A DNA stretch of 64,000 nt from Warburgia ugandensis (lineage: Eukaryota > Streptophyta > Magnoliopsida > Canellales > Canellaceae). Shown here piece after piece: positions 46,365 to 58,136 of this stretch. The stretch covers positions 7,580,327 to 7,644,326 of the forward strand of contig CP141137.1 in assembly GCA_035236585.1 (NCBI GenBank), in the 5' to 3' direction. Position numbers and translations under genes: made by a program. The notes under the pieces were generated by a model. The model saw nothing but the letters and a program-made list of their open reading frames with translations, was not told where the DNA came from and did no database searches. The number at the start of each line of letters is the position of its first letter. Position 1 is the first letter of the stretch.

Positions 46365-46939
46365 CTTGTTGGAAATTTGTAGATTAGATATATTTAAACT
46401 ATTTATAATATACCTTTTTCAAGTACTTTGAATGTACAACAATAACTCAAAGGTGAGGTCTACAAATTTTGAATTTTATCATTAAGGATCTTCACTTTTT
46501 AAGTTCCCTTGTTCATATAGTTTTAAGAGAATATATGCAAAGCATTTTAATTATTATATAAATATATGGAAAAATGTTTGGAGCCCTTAGCTATTTACAT
46601 CACTCCTCCTTTTGCCTGACCCTAATATAGCCCCAAGTCATGCTTTCTGGCTTGTACCCTGCTCAGGTTGCAAATTTTCTTGCCCCTAACCCTATCGACT
46701 TCGGATTGGGTCCCCAGACTAGGCTTACTCTTGGCCATCCCTATGGTGCACTTTATGTCCTTGTTTTTATTTTAATATTTTTGTGCAAAGGGGTAGCCTA
46801 CTGACAGGCATATTGGTAGGCTCCAAATTTATTGAAAAAATATACAAGACTGGCTTTATGAATGCCGTACACATCCTTCTACGACAATTTCAAAATAAAA
46901 TTAGGAGGATTAGTAATCCATTTATTAGAAGTTCCAGTT

Positions 46940-47250
46940 CTAACTACCTCTCCTTAGATAAGGCATTAGCAACCAAATTCGCTTCTCTACGGATATGTGC
47001 CACGCTTCAGGAATTAAAAGAGGTAGTAATCCAAGCAAACATCTGCGGTTAGAGCGTTCATCATTCGTGTCGGGTTCTTCCTTTAGTATTGAGTGCCCTC
47101 AAAGTCTTGACCACGGCTCTTAAGTCTTCATTTATCTGGAAATCAAGGAAATTTAGCTCTTTAGCAAATTTAGTCCATACGCTAGTGCCTACAATTCTAT
47201 AATATTGTCGGTTTGTTCGTGAATAAAGCACCTATATGCTGTAAAAAAGT
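46940..47250 (-). pseudogene. Decayed RNase H-like domain of a retroelement
   Basis: On the minus strand VAHIRREANLVANALSKE is clear; it is the C-terminal signature of plant RNase H-like (RVT_3) domains. About 230 bases upstream NIIEL-ALAYGLNLLKS matches the beginning of the domain, with stops and frameshifts between. This is most likely a relic of a non-LTR retrotransposon or of a domesticated RNase H gene. The longer plus-strand open frame at 46783-47052 is just its opposite strand. Confidence 0.55.
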
Positions 47251-47582
47251 TGCCTACCCAATCCTGAAAAAGGAACTCCAATAGTTGCTGGGCCGGGATT
47301 GACTTGAGAGTCCATTTTTGTCCCACGTTCATTAGATGGCCTCCATTGAACTTTAATAGTCCTCATGGTTCTTTCCACCAAATATTTTTTATCCTATTTT
47401 ATAAGTAAACTCAACTCAGATGCAAAAAATGTGGAGTTAGTAGTATCAGGAGTCACCACTTCACCAGCCCAAAACTTCAACTTAATTCATATTTCATTGT
47501 TAGTACTAAGGATTCATATTATGGAATCTTTTATTTCTCTTTGTTTACATCATCCAAGCAAGAGAAGCATGAGCTGCAAGGT

Positions 47583-47743
47583 AGGGGCAGCCCGGTGCAC
47601 GAAGCTCCCATGTGTGTAGGGTCTGAGAAAGGGGTGGACCACAAAGGGCCTATAGTATGCAGTCTTACCTTGCTAATGCAAGGAGGCTATTTCCACACCT
47701 CGAACCCATGACCTCCAGGTCATACGGTGACAACTCAACTGTT
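47583..47743 (-). mobile_element. Au-type SINE
   Basis: A minus-oriented, almost complete copy (GGGGCAGCCCGGTGCACGAA at its 3' end, GACCTCCAGGTCATACG in the tRNA part). Imperfect flanks GCTGCAAGGTA and GTTGCAAGATA may be its target duplication. Confidence 0.85.
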
Positions 47744-47861
47744 GCAAGATACAAAGTTTTAATCCCTGTCCTTGGAAAATTATATAACCAATTTCATTAA
47801 CATCGTTGGTGAATTGCCGTCAATAATACTAATTGCATGTTAGTTTTCCAACTGTTCACTA

Positions 47862-47901
47862 CATCATCATCATTATTAAGAACTTATTTCAATTAGGAGT
47901 C
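47862..47901 (-). mobile_element. RTE LINE tail stub of about 40 bp
   Basis: The plus strand has (ATC)n followed by ATTAAGAACTTATTTCAATT and AGGAGTC, a diverged version of the RTE 3' end. Only the tail is present. Confidence 0.5.
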
Positions 47902-47999
47902 AACTGCCAACCATTCATTTAAGAGCCAAAAATGAAGGCTTTATTTTTTTCACGATAAAATGTCAGAGTGATATAATACTTGGATGGAGTCAAATTTTG

Positions 48000-49780
48000 C
48001 TGCATGGTTCATTGGAAAGAGTGACACCCACTTGTAAATGAAAAATCTGCTAGTCCACCACTATACAAGAACTCTATCTATATTTTATGCAGAAGGCTAT
48101 GGCTGGAAGTTTCAAGCGATTCTTTCTTTTGTTTATAGACCCTTCTTCCTCCCTGGAACCCCTAACTTTTAAAAGAAGAAAAAAAAAAGGAAGAAGAAGC
48201 GGTTGAGACGCTTTTCAGGTTTTTGTTTGTGTGGCTGAGAAATCCCATCTAAGCTTTTCAATGATAATGCACACTGCTTAATACTGTTGATACCAATCCC
48301 AGTCTTTTCCATGTCTTTTCATGGCTACGCATGCTTAGATGTTAAGATCATGCAGTCTTTCACTTACTATCAAGTGCTTCCACTTGCAACCACCGAAATT
48401 CAACTCGGTCTGATAGATAGATAGATAGATTGCTTTTCTACTCTCCTCGATATTCTTCACCCCCTTCAACCTTCTCATTTGGAGAAACTAAAAGACAAAG
48501 AGCCTTCAAGACACCATCCTTTACCCATCATCTCGTTCACACAATAGAAATAGATTGCGGATTCAGAATACGGTCGTATAAATCGTAAAACTCACCGAAG
48601 CAGCTTCTTTTGGTCTGTTTCATCCTGCCAATTGTGTCCTTCGTTTTGTAGTTTTGGAGATAAACTTTTCCGGGATATATATGTGTGTGTACTTCATAAC
48701 AGATTCAAGATCTTTTCAGGAAATTTTGGATTACTTGGAGAGCTTCGCAGCTGTGACCCACACCTTCCGAGTGCATTGCATCGGTAGGTTTGATAAGGAC
48801 CTGTAAGCTATAACATGATTCTATGTTAAATGTTGACATGATCCTGTGCTTAGTATCTGTCAAAGGAAATCTAGCTTTGGTGGCTTGATCTTGTAGGTAA
48901 CTTACCATGTTAGGAATTGTTTGTTTTGGTACAAGAGAAGAATTGCAAAGGAAATTACTCACACATGCACTCTGGTAGATTTATCCATCCTCAAATGGAT
49001 TTGAGGGTGCCAACCTTGAAACTGTGACCCAGCATCAACCGGGGAGGCGCCTCTTTTAACCAAGTGGTCCTAGGCTTTTTGGCTTGCCATGCTAGAGCTT
49101 GAAGTATAAACTATCTTTCAAAAGGTAAGTCCATATAAAACACTAACCAACGCATTAAGCAGTAAGAGATACGCCAAGGTTGTATCCATTAAGTAGGACT
49201 AGAATTAAGGCATAAGTGACCTTTGGCTCAGCCATCTTATTTGAGAATATCATGTTTAAGGTGTGATGTATTGATGAGGTGTTGGTTAGCCATTCCATCA
49301 GTTCAGATTCTAGCTATGATTTGGTGCAGCTCTCTTGCCTATTCTGATTTGAACGCTTGACTAATTCTCAGAGCCGCTTGTGGGCGCTTAACATTCCAGT
49401 CTCTGTTGGTTTTCCAGGCCACCTCAATGTTTTGGTGTACAACTGGGCGAAAAAAACGTTTCCTCTCACCATCTTTCAACTTCCAAACTAACAGACATTC
49501 ATACAAGAAGATGACTTCCACCTTGTTATCCAGAAATTTCAGTCTTCCACCCACTCACTTTTCTTTGCTGATAGTTACTTTCTCTGGACGCTTTCTATTA
49601 TCGTTTCTTGAAAAAGAAGTCACTTTCTGAAGCAAAGGGGAAAAAAATAGAGTTGCAAATTAATCTCATTATAATGGATTTCTTAAGATAATATTACACT
49701 TTCTCCCTCTTCACATTCTACGAAGAGAATGGATAACTGTAAAGCAAACCATGAAAATCAGATGCTGTCTTCACTTGCTG
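48000..49780. other. Intergenic DNA without recognised genes
   Basis: A short tetranucleotide repeat (TAGA)n lies at 48414-48430 and a purine-rich tract near 48170-48210. The open frames show no recognisable protein. Confidence 0.45.
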
Positions 49781-49784
49781 GTAT

Positions 49785-50023
49785 AAAAGCTCGAAAACTT
49801 GACTAAACTTGAAAGTGAAATCCATTGGAAGTTAACTCGGACCAACTGGTAAGTGACTCAAAAAAGCTCGAAAACTTGACTAAACTTGAAAGTGAAATCC
49901 CATGGAAGTTAACTCGGACCAACTGGTAAGTGACTCGAAAAAGCTTGAAAACTTGACTAAACTTGAAAGTGAAATCCCATGGAGGTTAACTCGGACCAAC
50001 TGGTAAGTGACTCGAAAAAGCTC
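49785..50023 (+). repeat. Tandem repeat, 77-bp unit, three copies
   Basis: Units start at 49785, 49862 and 49939 with AAAAGCTCGAAAACTTGACT (one C-to-T change in the third). Each contains AAGTTAACTCGGACCAACTG, changed to AGGTTAACTCGG in the third. A partial fourth unit begins at 50016. The identity is above 95% by eye, so the array is recent. The function is unknown. Confidence 0.93.
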
Positions 50024-50874
50024 GAGCCAGACTTAGAATCATATACATTTGTTCAAATTTCTGATATGCAGAAGATTCTGGGTCTTATGTGATCACAGTG
50101 TCGCCCATGGATTCTGGGTCCACCATAGAATTCTAGAGAGGAAGATTTCATCACCTTTTTATGTTTTTATATTGCATGGGTTTGTGAATAAAGCAGATCA
50201 TGGAAGGCACCTGGGATTCCTGAGACAAAGTTGAAGGGCATAAAGCCCACAACTTTTAAGAGGATTTGTTGTGCTTTCTCTTTTATGTTGAGGGAAGATG
50301 ACTCCGTGCAACCTGATCCAATGAGATAAACGAATCTGGTTTTTTTGTTGGCCATGCGTGCTTGTTTGCAATGAAAAGTGCATGGCAACAAATGGCACCG
50401 GGTTCCACTTTTTGCATCTAGGAAATGAAAAAAATCTCAATTGCTTTAGTATATATTAAGATCTCAAATTAATCAAGGAGTGACATTAGATGGTGTCATT
50501 AAAAAGGAATTTATGATATTAGGTACTTAAATCGGCATCTTTTTTCCTTTTTTTTTTATTACTAATAATCTCAAGCTTTAATGATGATGCAAGGCGAGTG
50601 AGGTTAGACTAAGCGAGTGACCAAAAGAGTTGGGACCTTGAGAGCACTTGATACGTCTCGTTTGATGTGCAGCACCTTGTCCGTCCATGCTTTATAAAGA
50701 GAGATTCTTTGAGGGAAGCCCAAGTAATTAAAGACAGTGTGGAGGGAAATCCAAGAGCTAGCCTCTCTTGTTGAATGCCTCTTGGAAAAAGTCGACCAAC
50801 GCCATGGAAATTTCTTACCTAAGTCAAACCCATCATGGTGTCATCAACATAACCCTTATCCTTGCTGCCTGCCT

Positions 50875-50876
<2 letters not shown>

Positions 50877-50907
<31 letters not shown>
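50877..50907. repeat. (GA)n microsatellite
   Basis: About 15 uninterrupted GA units in intergenic DNA. Confidence 0.95.
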
Positions 50908-50908
<1 letters not shown>

Positions 50909-51328
50909 ACTAATAAAGGTAGAGATTAGGACAATAAAAGTATATTAGTGGTATTCTAATTGCCCCATTACCATTTTATCCATTGCCTTTGTATTATTCC
51001 TGCTTTCCCTGGCCAAATTTGACCCTGTAGTAAGAAATTATCAGGCACCTAAATGTGAGTCGTGATTTGTGGGTCCTTTTGCAATCTCCAACTTGTGTTG
51101 CGTGAGACAAATGGGCCTGCCAGTTATGCGAGATAGTGGTTTAAGAAATTGACTTACATATTCCGTTAGTTTTGGGGCCTGTGGCATATTGGTTAAGTTC
51201 TTCGGCAATTGTTGGAGTCATGTTTTTTGGGTCTTTCAATATATATATAGACACACATATCATTTTACACTTATTGATAGTAACGGTTAATTAGGATTAG
51301 CTGTTCCATGTGAGAAGATTTTTGTGAT

Positions 51329-51401
51329 ATAGCCACAACGATAGAATTGTCATCGTGTAATCTTGAGATCATGGGTTCAAAGTGTGGAAATAGCCTTTTA
51401 G
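51329..51401 (+). mobile_element. Au-type SINE, 5' fragment
   Basis: The tRNA-like half only (AATTGTCATCGTGTAATCTT, ATCATGGGTTCAAAGTGTGG). It stops after ATAGCCTTTTA and lacks the 3' half. Confidence 0.7.
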
Positions 51402-51462
51402 AACTGATTAACCTGTAATCAACAAATAATCTAAGTAACTTGCTTAAGCACGAAGAAACTAC

Positions 51463-51494
51463 TCCCTCCCTCTCTCTCTCTCTCTCTTTCTCTC
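51463..51494. repeat. CT-rich microsatellite
   Basis: An interrupted (CT)n/(CCCT)n tract in intergenic DNA. Confidence 0.9.
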
Positions 51495-51972
51495 AAATGA
51501 TATTACGTGCCTCTACAAAATTATTCCTTCCATGAGATCTCCAGACATGAAATCTATCCATCCCCAGCAAACCATGTTCACTGATCAAAACCTTAGTTCA
51601 TGCATCAATTTGTAACTTTTTTTCTCTCTCAGACATGCCTTATTACCTTTCGCTTTCGGTGTCATCACATGAAACCTTGGCTTGTTATCTCAAGCTCCAT
51701 GTACAACCTCATAAGCATGCACGCATGCATGCATGATCCAGACAAAACCCTAGCTGCAGAACTGGTGTCTCAGAATCCCATGAAGAAGGATAAGTAACAA
51801 TGAGATCAAATCTACTTGGTTGGTCTTTTACATACATGTAGGGCCTAGATGATTGGTGATCTGAAGATTCTAAACCGTTCAAAGATGCGACCCAGCTAGA
51901 AAATGAGTTGATTTAGACCATCCAACATAGGGTCCCATACAGATGTAAACCCCTTGTACTTTTGCACGTATA

Positions 51973-52147
51973 GAAGGGGAGCCTTGGTAGAGTTGTCATC
52001 TTGTGACCTTAAGGTCACGGGTTCAAAGCGTGAAAACAACCTTTTACAAAATATAAAATAAGGTTGCATACTATTGACTCTTGTAGTCCGTTCTCTTATC
52101 AGACCACCCTGCATATGTGGGAGTTTTGTGCACTGGGACTGCCCTTT
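51973..52147 (+). mobile_element. Au-type SINE
   Basis: A complete plus-oriented copy beginning GAAGGGGAGCCTTGGTAGAG (about five bases shorter than other copies near the A box), with GTGACCTTAAGGTCACGGG and a 3' end CACTGGGACTGCCCTTT. No clear target duplication. Confidence 0.85.
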
Positions 52148-52149
52148 AT

Positions 52150-53510
52150 GTGGTAGCCCTAGGTAGGCAACATGTCACCTCTCTTGCCACTTATGGCAGA
52201 GCAGGTTCACCAAGTGATGAGCCGGATGGATCCATAATGAAAGGTTCGAACCACTTTGGCATGGGTCCCCCAGACATGCTAATCATCGCCAACACCCTGT
52301 AATGAGTGAGTTTTAGCACCCCTTGGATTGGCTTGTGTAGCTTCCGACAGCACCACCATGGTTTAATAGAGGTAGCTATGTGTTAGGTAGGGTGGAGCCA
52401 TCTCCAAATCCTGAACATTAATATATGCTCCCCCTGGTTACAGCCCCTTGAGCACTCTTTTCTTAATTAATTGGCGCATTTGGTATCATGGGTTATAACA
52501 TCACAGCAAGGGCCATGATTTCTACCAACGTGGGGCCCTCCGTTGAGAGTTTATGACTGAAAATTTGATAAGAAAAGAATCGAAAGCTCTTCATTACTCT
52601 ACCAAACTTCACTTTTTCTTCCCTCTTTCCTATCAACCGCGAGGACGCTTTTTCCAATTGTAGGAAAAGCGCGTTCGTGAGTTGACTATCCAACGGCTAC
52701 GGGCCGCATCGTGCAGTAAGGAAGCCGAATCCCTGCCGTTGTTTGTCCTCTCCCACTTTGACCAACGCTCGTCCTGCTGCTCCTTCAAAGTAGCGAGTTT
52801 TCTGATGGCTGTTCTCCTGAATGTATACACTGAAACTCGGAATATAACCTTAAGAATTGTCTCTGCAACCAGGGTCAATGCAAGTGTTGTTGGTCCAACG
52901 ATTTGGTGATCCTAACTCTAAACCATCAACGTACAATATGGCTCTTATGTTACGTCTGCAAATCTGACCCTCTCAATGGTCAAAATTTTCTGCTGTCGTC
53001 TTATACTTTCGAGTTCTCCAGTTTACACCTGAGACTAATGGTGGTTACAATAGAATAATTTGTGGTATAGGTTAAAAATATTTCATAATTTTGACGCTTA
53101 ACAATTATACTTTCAACTGGTTTTAAAAAACCCTTGAATTCAATGGAATCCAAAATTTAGATGCTGTTAGAGTCGATAGAAATTGACATTGAGGAAAAAG
53201 GAAAATGATGCAAAATAGCTGAGGCTATCATTTGATTGACTTAATCCGTTCATCATGTTTGACATACTTTAAATTACTTATCTAATAAAATTTTCCACGA
53301 TTACTCTAGGAGCATTCATCTTTCTGTAGTAATTGAGTGGTGGGGCTTTCATGATCCATTGAGATTGATCTTCAACTTAGGACACGCATTAATGAAATAC
53401 TCAGGGATAATTCGATCCGTTCATCTTGTTTGACCTTCCTATTTTGGCTGCATATTAAAAGTCATGGCCATTAAAAAATTTTAGATAATAAATCTTTGAT
53501 TAAAAATAAA
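52150..53510. other. Intergenic DNA without recognised features
   Basis: Frames of 60-80 codons overlap on both strands at 52490-52910 without resemblance to known proteins. I see no RNA gene. Confidence 0.45.
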
Positions 53511-53940
53511 AATATACTTTCATCCCTAAAACTATTCCCTTATGACACTTTACTCTTTAAAGTTTCAAAAAAATAGTTTAGTTCCTAAACTATTGGTTTG
53601 GGTTGTACCTTAGTCCTTCTATAAACTTTCGTTAGCAAAACTAATGGTTGAGTCCCACAAGAAATAGTTTATCCTCAAAATTAAACTATTTTTCTAAAAC
53701 TTTAAAGACTAACATGTCACAAGTAAATAATTTTAGGACTTAAGTGTAATTTTTTATTTTTGAAAAAATAAAATACTATTTTATGTGGGGCCTAATTATT
53801 AGTTCTGTTGGTGGAAATTTAACAAAATGACTAAAGCGTAACCTAAACCAATTGTTCTAGAAAATAAATTATTTTTTTTGGAATTCGGAGGACTAAAGTG
53901 TTATAAGCAAATAGTTTCAGGAACTAAAGTACACTTTTAT
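53511..53940. repeat. Fold-back element, arms of about 190 bp
   Basis: The left arm reads ACTTTCATCCCTAAAACTAT, CTTATGACACTTTACTC and later TGGTTTGGGTTGTACCTTAG. The right arm, inverted, reads ACTTTAGTTCCTGAAACTAT, CTTATAACACTTTAGTC and TGGTTTAGGTTACGCTTTAG. It is non-coding and MITE-like; the superfamily is not assigned. Confidence 0.65.
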
Positions 53941-56900
53941 AAACAATGGTATGACTAAAATCATCCAATGATTATAAATTTTGGTGGATAACTAATCTAA
54001 GACATGCCAAACGTGATCCATATTAGACCATCCAAACAAAAGCACCAAGTATTTTGCATCATTTTCCTTTCTCTGTGGTATCACTTTTCATTAACAGTGT
54101 CCAAAATTTAGGTTCAATTATTAAGGATATTTAAAATTGAGAGTTTTTAAAATCAATAAAAAAAATTTAAAATATAATCATTAAGTTCTTTATGTAAAAA
54201 GCCCCATGATACACACACATTAAGTTCTTTATATTTTAACAATAATTGTTAATTTTGGTGTGTAGTCAATTCAGAACATACTGAACAAGATGATCATTTG
54301 ACAATGAGGCCTAGCTCCCGCGCCAAAAATTCAGTCCAGATAACATTTCTCAAATTCTTCGTAATAACCAATCAGAGGCTAAGATCTTGCAATGGGAACA
54401 CATGCAAGTGGCATGTACATTAAGATCAGAAAAAATGAACGGTGCGATCATCAACCATCTGGGCCCAGGTGAAACAGATCAGCACAAAACTAGAAGAAAT
54501 GTAAAAACAAAAGAGAAGATAATTTGTTTCTTTTATCTCTTGCGCGCACTTTTCCTTTAAATCGCGCGATTTTGGCGGGTTTACGAGAACTCGCGAGTGG
54601 GAACTGTTTTTGTAGCTGCAAGCACCTGCCCTCATAATCTGAGGCGGTTGACCGTTTTTCACGTTACTCCTCCGGAGCCCGACATGTCCACTTGTACACC
54701 GCTTTTCATTCTTTTTACGATTTCTCCTTTTTTATTTTTCCATTTTCAAATTTCATTGCTTAATTAATTAACTAATTAATTTTCGTATTACGCATTAATT
54801 TCTCAAGCCACTCTCCTCATTTTAGTTGGCTCGTCGGCTCTTCTCGGCGCTCCATTATGGCCCCATTTCGTTACTCAACCAGGACTCGTGCCGTGCAGGG
54901 CCCAGTCAGAAACGTAATTATTTGGTCCGTTCCAAGGGGCTCCTTAATTCTGCGGTCAAAGAGTACTGTTTCCACACAAAGGACGGAGCAGACTCCACTG
55001 GCTCTTTGTATTATGGAACGAGGAAAGCTTAAACCTTTTTCATGATGGGGTCCACGTACAGATAATCTATCTGAGTTGAGTTCATCTAATTTCTATGCGC
55101 TCTGATGTTTTCTACCCAAAAATACCTTAAAAATTATGTAGATCGGATGATTCTAATATTTAAGAAAATATTTTTTTCATAAATAATTATTAGAAAGCTA
55201 AAGAAATTAGATAAACTAGACGAATCGTTTATATGTAGACCCATCATACAAAAACTACACTAATTAGGCATGTTCCCAGAGGTAGCTTATTTAGGAAGGT
55301 GTGAACAAGATGAATGAAATGGATCTTCTAGAAAACATGCCTAGGTTGATGTTTCTTGTCGAGGGATACCTTAGTTTATGGGTTTATTATTATTTTTTAA
55401 AATAAAAAATGCCTTTGCCAAATCTTGTCATGTAATACAAAACAAAGATAAGTAAAATATATAGTCAAGAGGAGTGTTAAATTAACAGCAAATAAGGTGC
55501 GGTCAAGCAACCGCATTTTCTAGGGCTTACTTCTTTTGCAAGATCTAACTTATTCATCTTGTTGCTCCATCTTTAGATGTCTAACGAATAAAAAAACATG
55601 CATTTATACCATTGAAATGTTTAAAACGATGTGTCTTGTTTGTTGAAGTTTCTAGCCTGTCCATTTTTAAGCACAGCTTTTTAGATGCTAAATATTGGAA
55701 TTGCATGCTTTTTTATCTCCTAGACCTCCGAAGCGTAGCAATGAGATGAACAATTCGGATCTCACAAAGGTGAGCTATACAAAATATGATCATTTCACTG
55801 CACCTCATATAATGGCCACTTTAACATTCCTCCACAACTAATATTTAAAAAATTTAGACTGATGCAGGTCATATTCACCTATATCATCCTATTTTAGCGT
55901 GTAATCTTTGTGAAATAATAACTATCTTTAACTAATATCTTTAGTCCAGATGGTAATAACCTAAATTTTTTTTACTGTATTATAAATTTATCCCGACGCT
56001 ATTGGGCCAAACTTACCTCCTGTATTTGCCACTTTTGATCTTATTCCACCGTTTTTCTTTTCCAGAAACAACATTTGAATCGATGGTCCACCTTTGCTCT
56101 CATTAGGTGACAACGAGGACCCACATTGTTGAATTAATTCTTGATTAACAGTGAGCTTCTCAAGACTACCTAACGTACAAGAAACGAATTATAATGACAT
56201 AAAAGGGAAGCTGTGTGTGCAGCATGACACCCACAAATGCAAATGGAAACAGGTGAAATAGTTAGTCATTCGAGGGAGATGGTCCTTCTTAACTTTTTCC
56301 ATAGGTAGATGTGATGGGCCAACCCTGTAATTATGTTGAATACCCCAATGTCTTGTCATGTGTCCCATCAAAATCACGGTGTCCCAAACTTGATCTCGTT
56401 GGGAGGATTAAAGTTAATCCATTGAAAAACAATATTCTAAATTATTATTGCCCAGCTAGGTAAATGCTACAATTAAGATCAACCCTAATGATCGACTTCT
56501 CAGGTCTGCATGGGCATATGCATGTGTAACATGCAAAGCATTAATTTTGTTGACCATTAAGAGGTGGATACATGTGCAATAGAGACTAGCATCAGGAGAT
56601 TCCCGAAAAGGTTCTCATCTCATGATCGAGGGAAATCTCATCCGTTAGATTAAAATCAGTGAGAATGGCTTACGTTTTATAACAGTCTGCCAAGATATTC
56701 AATTGATCCAAGATAGAAGGATGGCCTGATTAGATGAAACTAATGACAACAGAATTGGCCAACGATGACTGGTGGTATACAACTCAGCATCTCTCTTAAA
56801 ATGTGCTCGAAAGACATTTTTCCATTTGGCCCGAGGATTAGAAACTTAGGATTAGATTGCTTTGTAATTCTTCTCCTTTACCAAAAAAAATAAAATAAAA

Positions 56901-57400
56901 TTCACAACAGAATTGACCTCCATGTAGTGGATCGCACCCACGTTGCATTTGGCTAACAACTTCCATTTTTTAGGTTTTCCTTGAAGGAATTGTACCTAAA
57001 GTTAAATGATTCAGTCATTAAAAAATAAATAAAAATCAACTGAGTCAACTTAGCTTAATAGAAATTTAGGACAGTCATTCGATGATTTAGTAGATAACTA
57101 GTCTTTACAAGAGAAAAAGACAAACCAATGAAATTCACATTTTTGAAGGAGACATCGACCCGTGCTGATGGTAAGTTACTTTAGAGATCATTGAAGGAAT
57201 TTATTAATGCACATGCATGAGATTGTGTTAACATTGCATGACCATAGGACCATCCAATTAGGCCAATTTTTCTGAACATTTACTGTAACTTATGTTGACC
57301 AGGGATGGACATGTGCAAGGACTTGACAAAACAGAAGAACTCAGAGTGAATTTGGTGCACATACAGTACTCCAGAGATGATCATTGATGGGCCATAAAAA
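53941..57400. other. Intergenic DNA upstream of the LBD gene
   Basis: Mostly AT-rich and gene-poor. A GC-richer island at 54540-54700 has GCGCGATTTTGGCGGG, but no gene could be attached to it. At 55180-55270 there is one arm related to the MITE at 46052-46364. Confidence 0.4.
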
Positions 57401-57712
57401 TTATCTGGGGAGGTCATGATAGTAGAAGAAGAGTGCACCCACTGCCACTTTGTTGCCTCTAACTTTCAGAGGCAATGCAAGCCAAGCCAAGCCGCACATT
57501 TTGAAAAAGATAAATAAAAGAAAGCAAGGAAAAGAAGGGCGTGGAAAGTGGAGAAAGCCAGGGAAGGGAGTGTGCACTGCAGTGAGCCTGGTTGCATTCG
57601 AAACAAAAATCAGATGAAAGAGGGGAAAAGATCTTTCAACAGCGATAGTTTTGTCCAGCAAAATCTATGGCCCCTGCCTTTGGTGGGTCCAACGTAGATT
57701 TCCATCCAGTAC

Positions 57713-57719
57713 TTATATA
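57713..57719 (+). promoter_or_regulatory. TATA box of the LBD gene
   Basis: TTATATAC stands about 200 bases before the LBD start codon and is followed by a pyrimidine-rich leader (CCTCCTGCTATCTTTCCC). This suggests transcription starts near 57745. Confidence 0.55.
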
Positions 57720-57915
57720 CCCACCTCCATCCCACTCCATCCTTCCTCCTGCTATCTTTCCCTTGTCTCTTTCCCTTTACCATTTCTTCCCTTCTCCTCC
57801 TCCATCTCTCCCTCTGCCTGTTGTCTCCTTGCCTCTACTTAAGCTCAGCTCTTCTTCTTCTTCTTCTCCTCCTAGTCTGTGAGGGGAAGCAAAACAAGCA
57901 TTCTCAGAGCAGAAA

Positions 57916-58098
57916 ATGAGAGAAACGAGTAGGAAACAAGGTACTGCATCCCCCTGTGCCGCTTGCAAGCTTTTGCGCAGGCGTTGCTCGCAGGACTGCG
58001 TCTTTGCCCCTTATTTCCCTGCCGACGAGCCTCAGAAGTTCGCTAATGTCCACAAGGTGTTCGGAGCCAGTAATGTCAACAAGATGCTACAGGTGCAA

Positions 58099-58136
<38 letters not shown>

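Noticed and set aside
46783..47052. An 89-codon plus-strand open frame
   Set aside because: The opposite strand carries the RNase H-like signature, so the plus frame is a shadow.
49785..50023. Regular repeats that could suggest a CRISPR array
   Set aside because: The units are contiguous 77-bp copies without unique spacers, in a plant genome.
54540..54700. E2F-like GCGCGATTTTGGCGGG in a GC-richer island, suggesting a promoter
   Set aside because: No gene on either side could be attached to it, and the nearby open frames have no recognisable product.
57667..57882. Pro/Ser-rich open frames of 62-71 codons just before the LBD gene
   Set aside because: They fall in the pyrimidine-rich promoter and 5' leader of LBD. 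The composition explains them; at most one could be a leader ORF.
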